From: Meconema thalassinum
Taxonomy: Eukaryota > Arthropoda > Insecta > Orthoptera > Tettigoniidae
Length of the DNA stretch: 64,000 bases
Direction: 5' to 3'
Assembly (NCBI GenBank): GCA_946902985.2
Contig: OX336397.1
Coordinates: 189,848,813-189,912,812 of the forward strand
Part shown: piece by piece, positions 33,364-45,590 of the stretch
How positions within the stretch are numbered: the stretch's first letter is position 1
Layout: every line of letters begins with the position of its first letter
Notes under the pieces: generated by a model
What the model was told of the DNA's origin: nothing
The model's database searches: none
The model's input: only the letters and a program-made list of their open reading frames with translations
Translations under genes and position numbers: made by a program

Positions 33364-34085
33364 TGTAATGTTTTTTTTTTAAATTTTACAATATTTATAT
33401 AGATCTCTCTAAGAAGATAAAATCCGGGATGGCGCCATTTCATATGTTATTTACTATGAAAAATATTTGATTATGTTGCACGAGAATACTCTCATCCCAA
33501 GGTGTGGCGTGTCTCCGTTACCAACCAGAACACTTCAGTAAATAAGGGAAATATAGATCTACTGCAATACACATATAATTCCTTGGGATGTCACTTGTTG
33601 AAGAATAAGGAATGTATCATAAATGTGACAATAATCCCGTCACCAAATAATATATAATTTCCAAAACTCATAGCTCCAATAATCTCCATTTACTTGCATT
33701 AATCATGTGGAATGAGCTATGTTTGAGACAGCAGCAATATGTCCGTAAAGATGCGGTAAGGGATATAGAATATCTTTACTTTACTTTTCACAGGTTAAAC
33801 AAAAATTATTAATTCCATATAATTTCATACTATCGGTGTAGATGTTATAATATCATTCATAACCTCATACTTTCGCTTGTTCCAGTTACTCCTTGTTGAC
33901 CCATTGTCTTCACTTCTCCCTGCAATTCACAGAGTAGCCACTCAAGAAACAAGTTCCAGATTCCACCACTCAAGCGCCCTAATGCCACAATCAAAGAACA
34001 CTGAACAATCCATAGACATACAATCATAGAAACTTTCACAGAGTTGCCACTCAAATACAAATTCCGGATTCCAATAAATATTACA
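33364..34085 (-). repeat. 5' LTR of the non-autonomous element
   Basis: 722 bp, ends TGTAAT...ATTACA on the minus strand, direct copy of 30115-30817 with a few indels. It is followed on the minus strand by the first gag-like frame. Confidence 0.9.
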
Positions 34086-35062
34086 GGATTATCGCCAACT
34101 TCCAATCCGAGGGGATTTTTTCTTTTTGCCAAATGTCCATTACCATTCCGTGCAATTTTATGATACAATTTTCTCCTGCATTTTTCCACAATTCTGCAGT
34201 TATTTGATCCACCCCTGAGGCCTTGTTAATTTTTTAGTGATCGAATGATTTCTTTAATCTCTTGTACAGTCGGTGGGGTTGAATCTCGATTAATTTTATA
34301 AGAATTGATGAACTTAAACTTTTCTTGTGGTATACTGCAAGGATTGTACAGTTTGCATCTATAATATGGAGCGATGGCGAAGAATACTTTATCAACTTTT
34401 GCTTGAACGTTCTATAATAGTTTCGTGTCTTATGTTGCCGAAAGTCCTCTTCTATTGATTGCAATTTAAAATCTTCACTTTGCTTACGAATTCTCCTTAT
34501 TGATTTTGTAACTATCATCTTAACGTTTTTAAGTTCTTGAATTGTGGTTGGAGTTTTATTGCATGACCAATTATGGCAGGTTTGCTGCCTAAGTTGTATT
34601 AACTGGTCAGATTGATCTGTCCACCACGGGTGTTTTCTTGTTCTTGTTAAAGGGGCTATGTTTACAGCTGTTTGTAAGAGTCCTGCTTGAAGTTGCTGCC
34701 TATTTTGTGCATGCATTTCTTCAGTTCCTTTCATGAAGTTTTCATTACCTTTAATATTCTCTATATCATACTTACTTTGAGGAACTCCTTTTGTAAAGTT
34801 TCGTTTCTCAGGTATCACATCAAGGGAAAAATTTGTTGGATAATAATCAGAATCTAAGTCCAGGCGGAAAGACGGCCAGAGTAGGACTTGAATGTCACAA
34901 CTGATTCAAGTAATGATTTATCCACTTTAAATCCGGTCCGAAATTGTGGACAGTGGGCCATTACTCGTTCTCCTGGCTTTCCTTTCAACATCCTGAAGTT
35001 TTCGCAATCAAAAGGACATCGTCTGTGTACCGTGATTCTTGGTATGCAATAATTTTATATTA
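34086..35062 (-). pseudogene. LINE ORF2, part between endonuclease and RT
   Basis: The 5' part of the LINE resumed at 30114. The open frame 34818-34234 contains TRTRKHPWWTDQSDQLIQLR and FRQHKTRNYYRTFKQKL, the linker before RT. Downstream, NKASGVDQITAELWKNAG and IWQKEKIP (in shifting frames at 34240-34090) lead into the RT N-terminus, where the LTR element interrupts at the PIHKKG motif. Upstream, 34830-35062 retains weak, broken endonuclease-end similarity (RTGFKVDKSLLESV). 5'-truncated. Confidence 0.8.
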
Positions 35063-38000
35063 CGTTCTCTAGCTTTATTTAAGATATTTTTTTTGATTTC
35101 CCAACTTTCAAAAGGGAATTAGCCAAAGCCGAGATCATGCTTTAAGAATGTTCCTATGGGGATTTGAGGTACTCCAACTTACCTCCTTGCACACATCTGT
35201 GGTCTCCCCAGAATCCGAATAGGCCACTCTGGGACTGAAACCCCTGCTGTAATTTATTGCTCTAGAAGGTGCACTATTCATGTAGATTTAATTGATGTTT
35301 TGACTGACATGTCAGTCGGTTAAACTCAGAGTTCCACTTCTGAGTATTACAGTATCAGTCGCCACTAACATGTGAAACAGACTCTGTCGGGGTACCGCCA
35401 CTAACATGTGAAACCGTCGTTCCCTTAAAATGATATTTGGTACTAAGCCCGAATTTATTGAACCCCAGGATATGCTGCAGTCGAGAATTGAACCTGTGTT
35501 ACGAGAGAGTTTTAATTTTATTGAAAGGAGTTTGGACATATTATAAGCCGTACGTGCATGTAGTTAATGCAGGCAAGAAGACGTGGTCTTGCTATAAGCC
35601 TTTATAATAGCAAGAAAATGAGAGAAATGCGTACATTTATGATCTGTATATTTTGTAACATGGAAAGAATAATGCTTAGTTGCTGCTTGAAATCGACATT
35701 TCGTTGAGTTCTTGACAAGTTACGCCGGCTCAGAATCAGTTTTTGACGTGTGTGTGAGAGAGACAGACAGAGAGTTGAGGGTTTTGCGCACGACCCCTCG
35801 ACACCTCAAGCCAAACGCACGCAGAGCCACGCGCCAAGAATGCACAAAGGAGTCACATGATCGCAGCTAAGCCAATCAAATAATTTACAGATATTAGCAA
35901 GGATACAATTATGATTATTTATTGAAATAATTATAAACAATTCGAGTATGGAAATACGAAGCTGTTAGAAAATAAATAATTATGGACTGAAGGTTTGCTT
36001 GAGATTAAGCATTGTTTGAGAGATATTCTGATAAGAAGTGGACAGACGCTGTTTTCTTTTTCGCGCTAAGGCGCCATTTTTATGCAGAGGAGGCAAGTCT
36101 TGCTTCGACATCAGATTCATTCCACACTGAGCGATTGACATGTCAAGTCGTGCTAATTAAGGCTCCAGCTAATATTACAGAATTCGAGTCAGCGAGGAAG
36201 GAGGAGATCCCGGGAGGCGAGCGCCTTCGTCTGGTCAAGAAATAGAAGGCAGCCCCGTTGAGAACTTGCAGTGCAAATGAACGCTGTAATTTGAAGCAGA
36301 GAAACATTACTGCATTATGCGTATTTTACATAGCATAAGAAGAAGACTGACTACGGTTATAATTCTACGATTTCTTGAGATATACACTAAATCTCAGGAG
36401 AAATATATTTATGAACGAAACTTCAGAACTATTAAACAGCTACTAACTATGTCGATCGAATCAATCCGGAAAGCATATTAAAATCTGAACTCTACAAAGG
36501 GAGTTATGACTTGTTAAGCGCTGTGATGGGGAAATAATCTACAATCAGTGATGTGGACACCAGGTGTATAATAAGGAATTATATGAAGGAATTATGAAGA
36601 CAAACTACCACATTTCCAACTGTAGTTCAAAAATGTCACAAAATGCAACTCTACTAGTGGAGGTTCCAATAACACCATGGAATTCTCCCAATATTATCGT
36701 CATACCTTATGCATTCACCGTAGAACATCGAGAGAGCTGCCGTACGAAGAGAATTACGACAGAATCATGTGATTCAGGAATGTACGTGAGATGCCAGAAC
36801 GAGTTCGAGGTACGAGGCTGGGGGAGCAGCGCTGGTTCAACTCAGATCATTCGAGGCGACGTGCTGTTGTGGACCGCCACAGATGGACCACGTGGTGGCC
36901 AGACAAGCAGCCGAGCTCCGCAAGCAGGCATTTGGAGAACGCAGCAAATGGAATCTCGTTCTCAGCTGTTCACCGCTACCGCAGATTGTCAAGAGACGTA
37001 CGGGCAGTAAGGTATTTGAGGGTTTACGATTCATTTAGTAGTAGTTGCCATGTTGTGTATATCTTGTGCTGACCAAAATTTATGACCAGATTAATCTTCA
37101 TTACTTTTAATTGTTTGTTTAGTCATGTTAGATGACATTTCAGTCATATTAGAGTTTGTAATAAAATTACACGTTACCGTGTGTCGTTTGACGTATTGTA
37201 AAATTAATTCTTCGTCTGCTTTATTGATGGTAATTGAATTCCGGTATGCGTAAATGCGTTTTATAAATCGTGGAATGCTACAAGAAGGTTTATGTTGTGT
37301 AGAACGCTATACAAAGGTTCATATTAAGTATAACGCCAAGTAAGACTGTATACTTTGTTTAAACGCTATAAAATGATGTAAGACGTTATAGAACGCTATA
37401 TATTGTCACAGAAAGCTTTAGAGAGATATTAAGCAATGTAATATGCTTTACTAATTATTACCAGCACGCTATTCGTTGCTGCAGTAAAATGTAATAAGCA
37501 TTATTGTTATACAAGGCTTTGAAAGCACGTAAATAGTTTAAAATACATGAATGTATTTTCTCAGCAATCAGCTGTGTTTAATGAGAGAGCAATTTTAGCT
37601 CACTATCGAACGAAAGACTTAATAATGCTAATGTAAGCATGACATGTATTGAGATACGAGGTGTAGTTGATACACTCAGTTATTATGCAACGTAAGTTGG
37701 AAGGAATGTTGTTAAGCTTTTATTTGCAGTTGTGAACACAGAATGAGTGGATATGTAGTATTTTTATTCGATGGCATATACAGATGTAGATCTTCTAAGT
37801 ATTTGGTTAAAATTGTAACGTGGTTAATTTATGGAACTTATACGACAAGAAAATAAAGATATCGCAACTGAATCGGTATAGCAAGGTAGTTAATGGAAGA
37901 TTGCATAAATAAATAATGCGTTGCAAGGTAATGGAACAAGAAATGGAAATATAATGGCACGAGGACGGTGTATAAACGCTAGTGGTGTATTTGTAAATTG

Positions 38001-40236
38001 AAAGTTATTTCATAGTATTTGAATAACTACAGTAGTAGGCTTACTGATTTTCGCGCATCCCAGGCGGTGTGTTGAAATGGAATATTATATTTATTATTGT
38101 TGGAATTCCGTGCATAGTAATGGTTAGGTGAACGTCGTTGTTGAAGACGTATGTGCAAGTGGTAAGACGCAAATTTTAAGGGATTTTTTTCAATGCAACG
38201 GTAAGATTATTATGTCCACGAGTATAAGCGATATATAAGGACTAATGAGTGTAGTGTTAATGTTGTTGTTGGAACAACAAAGTTATTGCGGTGTGTGCAA
38301 TGTTGATTAAGCTCCACAAACTACGATAGTAAGAGGTAAAGTTAACCATGAAGATAATCTGCTATATTGCTCATCATTTATCGGTTTATTAATGATTATG
38401 GCATATAGAACAGGAAATACCTTAGATGGTTGTTACTTATGTTCAATTGCATTGAGATACCTACCGGAAGAGACAAAATAGATGTGATTCTGTATTAATG
38501 AAAGATTTAAGTGAAGAAAGGGTCTAGGAGAGAACCAGAGAGATCTATGGAGATCTATAAAGATCTAGAAAGTGATGTCATGCAGGTCGTGATAATTATA
38601 AATAAATTAAATAATGGTAACGATATTAAGACAATTTATATGTTTACAGAATTGTGGAACGATAGGGTGCGATGTAACGAAATAGTATTATGTAGGGATA
38701 TTTGAATGTAAACAATAGTCGTATCCTGAGGAGATGCAAATCTCAGATATACAGTTGGATTAATACGTTGATCTACGTTTAAAAGTTTTAGACCTAATGT
38801 CTATTTTTAGAAGGCATTTATTGTAAGAAAGGACAGGGTAATGTCCTAGATTGTGATGAAATTCACAAATATTTCAATTGTGAACAGGTGAAGATTTGAT
38901 ATAGTTATGTTGAGAAATCTTTGAGCATATGTTTTGTAATTGTTTGAGTGACAACTTTTGAATAAACATTGGCAGGCACTATTTAGTCTGCCTCTTCCTT
39001 TTAAAGAATTTCACGATTTCTTCATTTAACAATTAATGGCGGTGGTACTACTGGCTAGATACAGGTGCCCACTTAATTTTAACCGTTCACCCTCGAGATT
39101 CCGAGAGTCTTGTCCTACCATACTTTGTAGTAGGAGTTTTAATTGTAGCTAGTTAGTAGTACGACCGTGTTTTAAACATAATGCACCGAGAGATTCCTAG
39201 TTAACCATCTAGCGGGATCTGTTGGTTTATCTAGCTGGGTATCAGCAGTCCTTGTGATCCTTCCCATCCTCGGATAATAGGTGTTCGCTATGTGAATTTC
39301 GGGAACAGTACCATATACCAAATACCTTTTAATCATTATCATGATTACTGGGCTGCCTCTTCCGCCATTTTCACTGTTCCGTAGTCCATCTACTCCACTG
39401 TCTATGCCGTTGAGTACTTCACCATATCCCTGGCAAGGGACCCTTACAAGGTACTACCAGCCGGGCCAGCTGGACCAAGTTTTTTTTAAGGTGTATTACT
39501 CCTCTATCACTCACCACTTTGTCCTGGCTTGTGACAGGCAGAGCCTGGCTTCTCAAACTTTGGGCCGAGGTTGGCGGGGTTAATGGCTAATATAAATGTA
39601 TAAACATAGGAAAAAATTGTGAACGAATAGAATCGAACTATATAATGTCCGCTATTCTTATAGGAAAGTATCATTACTTACTGGTTGGTCCTTATCAGCC
39701 GAAAATTATCGCATAATAATATATATTCGTAGTTTATGTTATTAACATGTTATCAACTCTTATCATAATTTAACATCCGGTTCCATTACAAATTAGCATA
39801 GTCATAAAGTAGGATAATTACCCATTACAATTTAACCCGAATAACAAAGACAAATACTATTCATGGAACAATCTGCAATATTACGAAAAAGTTACTGTAT
39901 TTCTGATTCGTAATACAAAAGTCAGCTTGTAGGTAAACACTGTCAACAATTTTAAAAAAATGCAGCATAAGGACATTATGATTAATAAAACATAAACGTC
40001 AACATATCAGTAGTAGAACACACTTTAACTGAGTGTATAAAACTTCAATTCTATTAGATATTACATACCATATATTGCGCGTGATACCTTTCGTCATAAG
40101 GGAGAAATTCAAAATATTCCGTAACAGCAGCGGCATCAAAAGTGTAAAATTAGAACCAAATGTCACATAGGTTTCGGTGCCGTAAAAACTAAATATTAAA
40201 TAAAGTTATACATAAAATGCAAAAATCATTTTACGA
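35063..40236. other. Long intronic stretch, nothing identified
   Basis: AT-rich DNA of intron 2. ORFs such as 36564-37010 (148 codons) and 36791-37072 lack recognisable domains and overlap in different frames. 37270-37450 has repeated ACGCTATA/ACGTTATA motifs. An AATAAA at about 38960 and a TTTAACA boundary near 39030 recall an LTR end, but no partner or duplication was found. 39330-39590 has a richer G/C content and no recognised family. Confidence 0.4.
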
Positions 40237-40760
40237 CCACGTGTGTTATCGGCTAGCATTCTCGGCTTTCGCCTTGGAGGTCCGGGTTTGAATCCCGGCT
40301 CTGTCATGACATTTTAATTTTAGTCTGAGAGCCGGAATGGTGGGCTACACTCTGGAGCCAAAACTTGGTAATTGTTTTCCGTGGTTTCCCACTTATACTC
40401 GAAGCAAATCTCGGTCAGGAAAACCAAGATTAACGGCCAAGGGGACCGATGCGCTGACCACGCGTTACCTCAATATCTGAAGGCCAAATGACTGAGCAGC
40501 GGTCGCTTGGTAGGCTTTGGCCCTTCTTGGGCTGCTGTGCCAGGGGTTACTTATTATACTCCAAGTAAATACTGCGATAGTTCCTAACTGAAGGCCATAG
40601 CAAACTCCTTTCCAATCCTTATTTGAATTACAAATACACACACTACTACAGCCATCACTGTAACACATGTTATCAGAAACATTCCATACACACTCAAGTT
40701 CATGGGCTATATGAGCATGATATTGCAAAGTTCCTAAATTAATCAACAGCAACAGAATCA
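40237..40760 (+). mobile_element. SINE-F copy, split by a SINE-C fragment
   Basis: tRNA-like head (CTAGCATTCTCGGCTTTCGC, GGGTTTGAATCCCGG), then TTTTCCGTGGTTTCCCACTT. After the SINE-C insertion, CAAGTAAATACTGCGATAGT continues to the tail TACACACACTACTACAGCC. This tail is the one found on SINE-B copy 2 and around SINE-B copy 1. Confidence 0.7.
40401..40553 (+). mobile_element. 5'-truncated SINE-C fragment in SINE-F
   Basis: About 153 bp matching the 3' part of the SINE-C at 44854-45168 (CCAAGATTAACGGCC, GCTGACCACGCGTTACC, GCGGTCGCTTGGTAGGC). It appears flanked by the 8-bp duplication TTATACTC (40393-40400, 40554-40561), consistent with a 5'-truncated insertion. Confidence 0.65.
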
Positions 40761-40954
40761 TTTAAGGTCATTTGATCTTAATACTATGTTTCTTGATGAT
40801 ATTTCCAGCTGTTGTAACGTTACGCCACATGCAGGGTTAGCCAATGTATTTCCTTTTAAATTTCAGTCCCCACAATGACCTGTTAACAACATTTAAACAA
40901 ATGTATTCAGATCTTGATGGCGTTCAGATTTATAATGTTCTTATCGTGGTTTGG

Positions 40955-41570
40955 ATAGAAAATGGTGTGCCATGGCTTCTTATCGAGATAGATGGAAACC
41001 TGGTGGTCACGTTTGTAGCTACTGTTGCCGTGGAGAATATGGTGTGCCTTGGCCTCTTACAGAGATTGATGGAAACTTGGTGGTCACGTCCTGAGCTACT
41101 GTTGCCATGGAACTGAACGGCCTTGTCATTCCCTTAATACATTATTCTCTGATTTTATTAGCCTTTGCTCGAGTGCCAAGGCCGAAATATGAAGAATGAG
41201 AAAGACTGTCGATAATGCATGTAGCCAGCAGTTTCTTCTATGTCCTGACTTATGTTTATGCAAATTTTGGTTGTGATAGATGGAAACCTGGTGGTCACGT
41301 CTGGAGCTACATTCGCCGTTGAGAAAATGGAGTGGCATGGCCTCTTACAGAGATAGATGGAAACTTGGTGGTCTCGTCATGAGCTAATTTTGCCATGGAA
41401 ACGACCGGCCTAGCCATTCCTTCATCAGGTTATTTTCTGACTTTGTTGGCATTTGCTCGAGTACTTAAAGGTCGAAATCAGAATAATGAGAAAGTTTATC
41501 GACAATTCATGTAGCCAGCGGATTCTTTCGTGTCCTGACCCATGTTTATGCAAAATTTGGTTGAGATTGT
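40955..41570. repeat. Tandem dimer, period about 288 bp
   Basis: Landmarks recur at a near-constant distance: GATGGAAACCTGGTGGTCACG at 40991 and 41278, GATGGAAACTTGGTGGTC at 41068 and 41356, GTAGCCAGC at 41221 and 41511. Within each unit the GATGGAAAC-TGGTGGTC motif itself occurs twice about 77 bp apart. No coding signal. Confidence 0.8.
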
Positions 41571-41689
41571 TGAAACAGTAAAGATTTGTATAGAGAACAA
41601 ATCCACATACATACAGACTTTCACTTTTAAGTATATGATGTATCCTTATTTTTCCTTGACATATATATGATGTCTTGTAAAAATGTCGA

Positions 41690-41990
41690 TACACATCAAA
41701 ATTTTGGTATTTTAGCTTATATTTATAAAGAATGTTTGCCCATCTTTACTTGACTACTTTGAAGGATGTCTGGTAAAGATACGGATACCCATGCATTTTT
41801 TTTTGCAATTTACAGTAGCACTTGTATATGACATGTGTATCAGGATCTTTACCAGATATCCTATATAGGTGAAGTAAAGATGGGGATACATATTTTGTAA
41901 ATATAAGCTAAAATGCCAAAATATCGATGTAGGTCAAGTATAGATGGGGAACATATTTTGTAAATATTAGGTAATTACGAAAATTTCGAT
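41690..41990. repeat. Hairpin-forming intronic repeat (MITE-like)
   Basis: Left arm CGATACACATC-AAATTTTGG...CCCATCTTTACTTGAC; the right arm is its imperfect reverse complement (GAAGTAAAGATGGGGATACA...CCAAAATATCGATG), arms of about 65 bp. Related sequence at 27755-27960. No target duplication assigned. Confidence 0.6.
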
Positions 41991-43252
41991 GTGTATCGCG
42001 TATCGGAGGGTTATTGTAAGTGCCGATTTATTTTTATGTTTCTCGCTACAAAACCCTCCTATTCACCAGAAGTTTCCCATAAGCTTACTAGAAAAACATC
42101 TAGTGCCTTTCATGACGTCATAATCGCCACAATTTTGTTTTTAAAGGTATTTTATACGAAAATGTATCGTAATCTAAGGGAATTTTACACGGAAATTGAT
42201 CGCGATGTATACTACTCCGTGAAAATGATACCCCCTGTCAAATCCTAGACTGACCCGTGAGACATGTGTGTTCTAGCGCGTAGGATTTCTCACATGAGGC
42301 TTGGGCGACCTTCACTGCTTGCCCTGTCAATATGATGTTGGTTCGCCTCCCACCTTGATGCCTCCCTACGCAGGTAGTCATGACTGTGAATATATTGATG
42401 GTCCACCCTTGGAGACACTGCTAGCTGTGACTGTCAGTATCTGCATCATAGCCTCCGATGTTGCACACATATTTAATGGTTAGGAGTTCTTCGTTTTTCT
42501 AAGAGTGTTGACGAAGGAGAAAGAGAGACGTGTCTTGTTTTGGACTGGCACGAAGTCTCCACGGAGAACTCCCCAGAGATGGTCTATGGCGGTGTTTCTC
42601 AGCATTCTATTAGACCACGGGCAGCATTTTCGTTCAGAAATGCTCTAAAGCAGTTAATAAAAATATTCTTATTCAGATCTCTATTTATTAATCTCATTGC
42701 GTAATAATCTTGATAACCACAATGACTCATGTATTATGAATTACAAGTAAAATTATATGAATTGAGACTTCTAGTTGCTGCCTGTATACTTACAAATAAA
42801 CCCCTATTTGATTATCGTTCTCGTTCAATTGCTCCCTACGTTAGGTACCCATTAGATCAACATTGTTTTAAGTGTCAACGCTCGGTACAAATTTCTTAAC
42901 ACAAAATATATCTACATAGCTTGTCCTTGTTAACGATATATGGTAACTCTAAGTAACTGCAGCTACGCCGCAAAGTCGCAACACACACACTCAATGCTAG
43001 TGACAATATGCTAGGCCCACGTTTTGCGAGTGTATTCTAACTGAAATACTCTTTGATAAAAGCTGCACAATAACTGTTAGGTTTCTTTCTATGTGGCTGT
43101 GGACGAAAGAAAACTATGAATGCGGGGTTGAATTACCTTCAGTATGTTATTTTATTCCTTAATTCCGTCAGTGCAAGTTTACAAGCCATCTGCAAGATAT
43201 AATTGTAGCTACGCAAAGGAACATATATATGAAACAAGTCATTTCTTTGCAG
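41991..43252. other. Intronic sequence, nothing identified
   Basis: No SINE head, LINE motif or tandem repeat was recognised; the ORFs at 41991-42248 and 42301-42483 have no known domains. Confidence 0.35.
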
Positions 43253-43354
43253 GACGATACAGACCATCACACGGATATTAAGATTGAGAAATCTTCTATT
43301 CCGGATATCATTCCATGCCTAAAAACAGAAACCTCATCTTCAGATCTGAATGAG
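43253..43354 (+). CDS. Four-exon acidic-protein gene, exon 3
   Basis: 34 codons between acceptor TTTCTTTGCAG and donor GAG|GTAAGT, phase 0 on both sides. The product (DDTDHHTDIKIEKSSIPDII, then CLKTETSSSDLNE) continues the acidic, Ser-rich character and repeats the IK-E / K-E type motif of exon 1. The preceding intron is 15,920 bp and full of mobile elements. Confidence 0.75.
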
Positions 43355-43464
43355 GTAAGTAACTTCATATTTTCAAGACATCTCCTTATCTCCTAATAGC
43401 ATTTAGGGATTAAGAGTTGTTATCGCACAATTATGTTGATGACATTCGGAAGCGTTTGGCTGTT

Positions 43465-44395
43465 AGTTCCAGCTCTAATCTCCTTTGCAAACAGTGAGCT
43501 CCCGTACACTTGCAGACACATAATTCTTAGAGTTACTAGGTGCTGTAATCTCCTTTGCAAACTGTGTGCTCCCGTACTCAAGCAGCCACATCATTCTTAG
43601 AGTTACTAGCATGCTCTGATCTCATCTGCAATCTGTCTCTCCCATACACTAGAAGACACATAATTCTTAGAGTTACTAGCGTGCTCTAATCTCCTTTGCC
43701 ATCTGTGTGACCCCGTACACTGGCAGGCACATAATTCTTAGAGTTACTAGCATGCTTAATCTCCATTGCAAACTGTGTGCTCCCGTTCTCTAGCGGACAC
43801 ATAATTCTTAGATTTACTAGCTGCTCTAATCTCCTTTGCACACTGTGTGCTCACGCACAGACACATAATTCTTAGAGTTACTAGCTGCTCTAATCTCCTT
43901 TGCAAACTGTGTGCTCCCGTACTCTAGCAGACACATAATTCTTAGAGTTACTAGCATGTTCTAATCTCCGCTGAAAACTGTGTGCTCCCGTACTCAAGCA
44001 GACACATAATTCTTAGAGTTACTAGCATGCTCTAATCTCCTCTGCAATCTGTCTCTCCCGTACACTAGCAGACACATAATTCTTAGAGTTACTATCTGCT
44101 CTAATCTCCTTTGCAAATTGTGTGCTCACGAACTCTAGCAGACACATAATTCTTAGAGTTACTAGCATGCTCTAATCTAATTTGCAAATTGTGTGCTCAC
44201 GTACTCTAGCAGACAAATAATTCTTAAGAGTTACTAGCATGCTCTAATCTCCTCTGCAAACTGTGTGCCCCTGTACTCTAGCAGACACATAATTCTTAGA
44301 GTTACTAGCATTCTCTAATCTTCTTTGCAAGCTGTGTGCTCCCGTACTCTAGCGGACACATAATTCCTTGAGTTACTAGCATACTCTACAATAGA
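43465..44395. repeat. 71-bp satellite in intron 3, about 13 units
   Basis: Head-to-tail units of about 71 bp: GCTCTAATCTCCTTTGCAAA, CTGTGTGCTCCCGTACTCTA, GCAGACACATAATTCTTAGA, GTTACTAGCAT. Units differ by substitutions and small indels. Unrelated to the two arrays at 12.8-16.5 kb. Confidence 0.92.
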
Positions 44396-44853
44396 CTCGC
44401 CATAGAGGCACTTAATTAACTCAATCTGGTTGAACATTCAAATATTACATTTCAGGGAATTGTGAAGAAACGCCGTGTGTGATATTCTGAAGGTTCATAG
44501 ATTTATGCCTTCTCAAAAGTGATGCTCGTATGGGCAGTCTAGTAGCTTGTTACTCAATGATATGTGCACGTGTTGGACCATAGACTTTGTTTTAGTCTAT
44601 TCTGTTGTTATTGTTTCGAGGGGTGGAACAGCGGGGTCATCTGCCCCTCTTTTATGTTTTTTTGGCAAAAAGAATTAAAAATAATTGTTCGTTTGTCCTC
44701 AATCCTTAAAGTTATTACTTCCATTAAGGCTGTAAATTTACCATTTCCAATCGCCCTAAATTTAAGGTGGTCTCTGAAAGTGTATTATAAGTTTCAGAAC
44801 TGGGGATTATAACCACTAATCTGTATAAAGTTTATCTCTAGCACTAGGATGTG

Positions 44854-45168
44854 GCCGGCCCCGTGGTGTTTGGGTAGCGCGCCTGCCTCTCACCCGGAGG
44901 CCCCGGGTTCGATCCCCGGCTCCGTCAGGGATTTTAAAACTGACGTGAGGGTTGGAACGGGGTGCACTCAGCCTCGTGAGGACAATTGAGTAGCTGTCTG
45001 ACAGTGAGACAGCGCCCCGATCACGAATACCAAGATTAACGGCCGAGGGGACCCGACGCGCTGATCACGCGTCACCCCAATATCTGCAGGCCAAATGGCT
45101 GGGCAGCCGTCGCTTGGTCGGCCTTAGCCCGTCATGGGCTGGATAGTGCCAGGGGTTGACTTGTTGAT
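44854..45168 (+). mobile_element. SINE-C, full-length copy
   Basis: tRNA-derived: GCCGGCCCCGTGGTGTTTGG, GTAGCGCGCCTGCCTCTCAC, B box GGTTCGATCCCC, a body with AACGGCCGAGGGGACC and GCAGCCGTCGCTTGG. Flanked by the 9-bp duplication TAGGATGTG (44845-44853, 45169-45177). It is the reference for the copy broken by the BEL/Pao element 400 bp downstream. Confidence 0.88.
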
Positions 45169-45311
45169 TAGGATGTGAAGGACTGTAGAAAGTCATTCTG
45201 CGAATATATCTTCACTTCAATTGAGCAGTGTTGTACAATTACATGAGTTGTCATTTGTGTAATTGTATAAGGTGATAACACTTGACATAAATTATTCCAT
45301 CTTATCCCCAG

Positions 45312-45370
45312 GATTCAAAAGAAGAAAATCGGAATGAAGAAGCAGATGCAAGTGGAAATCACTTCAATGT
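45312..45370 (+). CDS. Four-exon acidic-protein gene, exon 4
   Basis: 59 bp between acceptor CTTATCCCCAG and donor AATGT|GTAAGT, entering in phase 0 and ending with two bases of a split codon. It encodes DSKEENRNEEADASGNHFNV, again acidic. The next exon must supply one base to complete the codon; no candidate was found before the window ends, so the BEL/Pao element at 45591 probably lies in intron 4. Confidence 0.7.
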
Positions 45371-45565
45371 GTAAGTATGAAACATACAAAGAACATATTA
45401 CTTTATATTTAAGCTCTTTGTTGGAATGATTAGGCTTTTCCTATTTTAATGCGGGTGCAAATCCTTCTCTATGTAGGTTTTTCCATTTTTAATGCTAAAC
45501 TTTCACCTTCAAAATGAATTTCATGCATTTCAACTCTATTATTAATTAAGTGTTATTAATTTATT

Positions 45566-45590
45566 GCCGGCCTGTGGCGCGCCTGCCTCT
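45566..45590 (+). mobile_element. SINE-C copy 2, left piece (before BEL/Pao)
   Basis: GCCGGCC-TGTGGCGCGCCTGC ending CCTCT matches the start of SINE-C; the SINE resumes at 53560. The last five bases, CCTCT, are the BEL/Pao target duplication. This copy had already lost parts of its A and B boxes. Confidence 0.85.

Larger units (their letters stand above)
30115..34085 (-). mobile_element. Non-autonomous LTR retrotransposon inside the LINE
   Basis: 3971 bp. Two direct repeats (30115-30817 and 33364-34085) are LTRs of an element on the minus strand, with TGTAAT...ATTACA ends (the left copy ends ATGACA on the minus strand) and a 4-bp duplication ATCC (plus-strand GGAT at 30111-30114 and 34086-34089). 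The interior of about 2.5 kb has two gag-like frames but no protease, RT or integrase, so mobility depended on another element. A purine-rich GGGGGCGA abuts the 3' LTR on the minus strand. A 4-bp duplication points to Ty3/Gypsy-type integration. No convincing tRNA primer site was identified. Confidence 0.88.

Noticed and set aside
36564..37072. Two overlapping ORFs of 148 and 93 codons as a host gene
   Set aside because: No recognisable domain, different frames over the same DNA, no splice signals that link them to neighbours.
35964..39029. Solo LTR of about 3 kb (TGTTAG...TTTAACA)
   Set aside because: Ends look LTR-like but the flanks show no target duplication and no second copy exists in the window.
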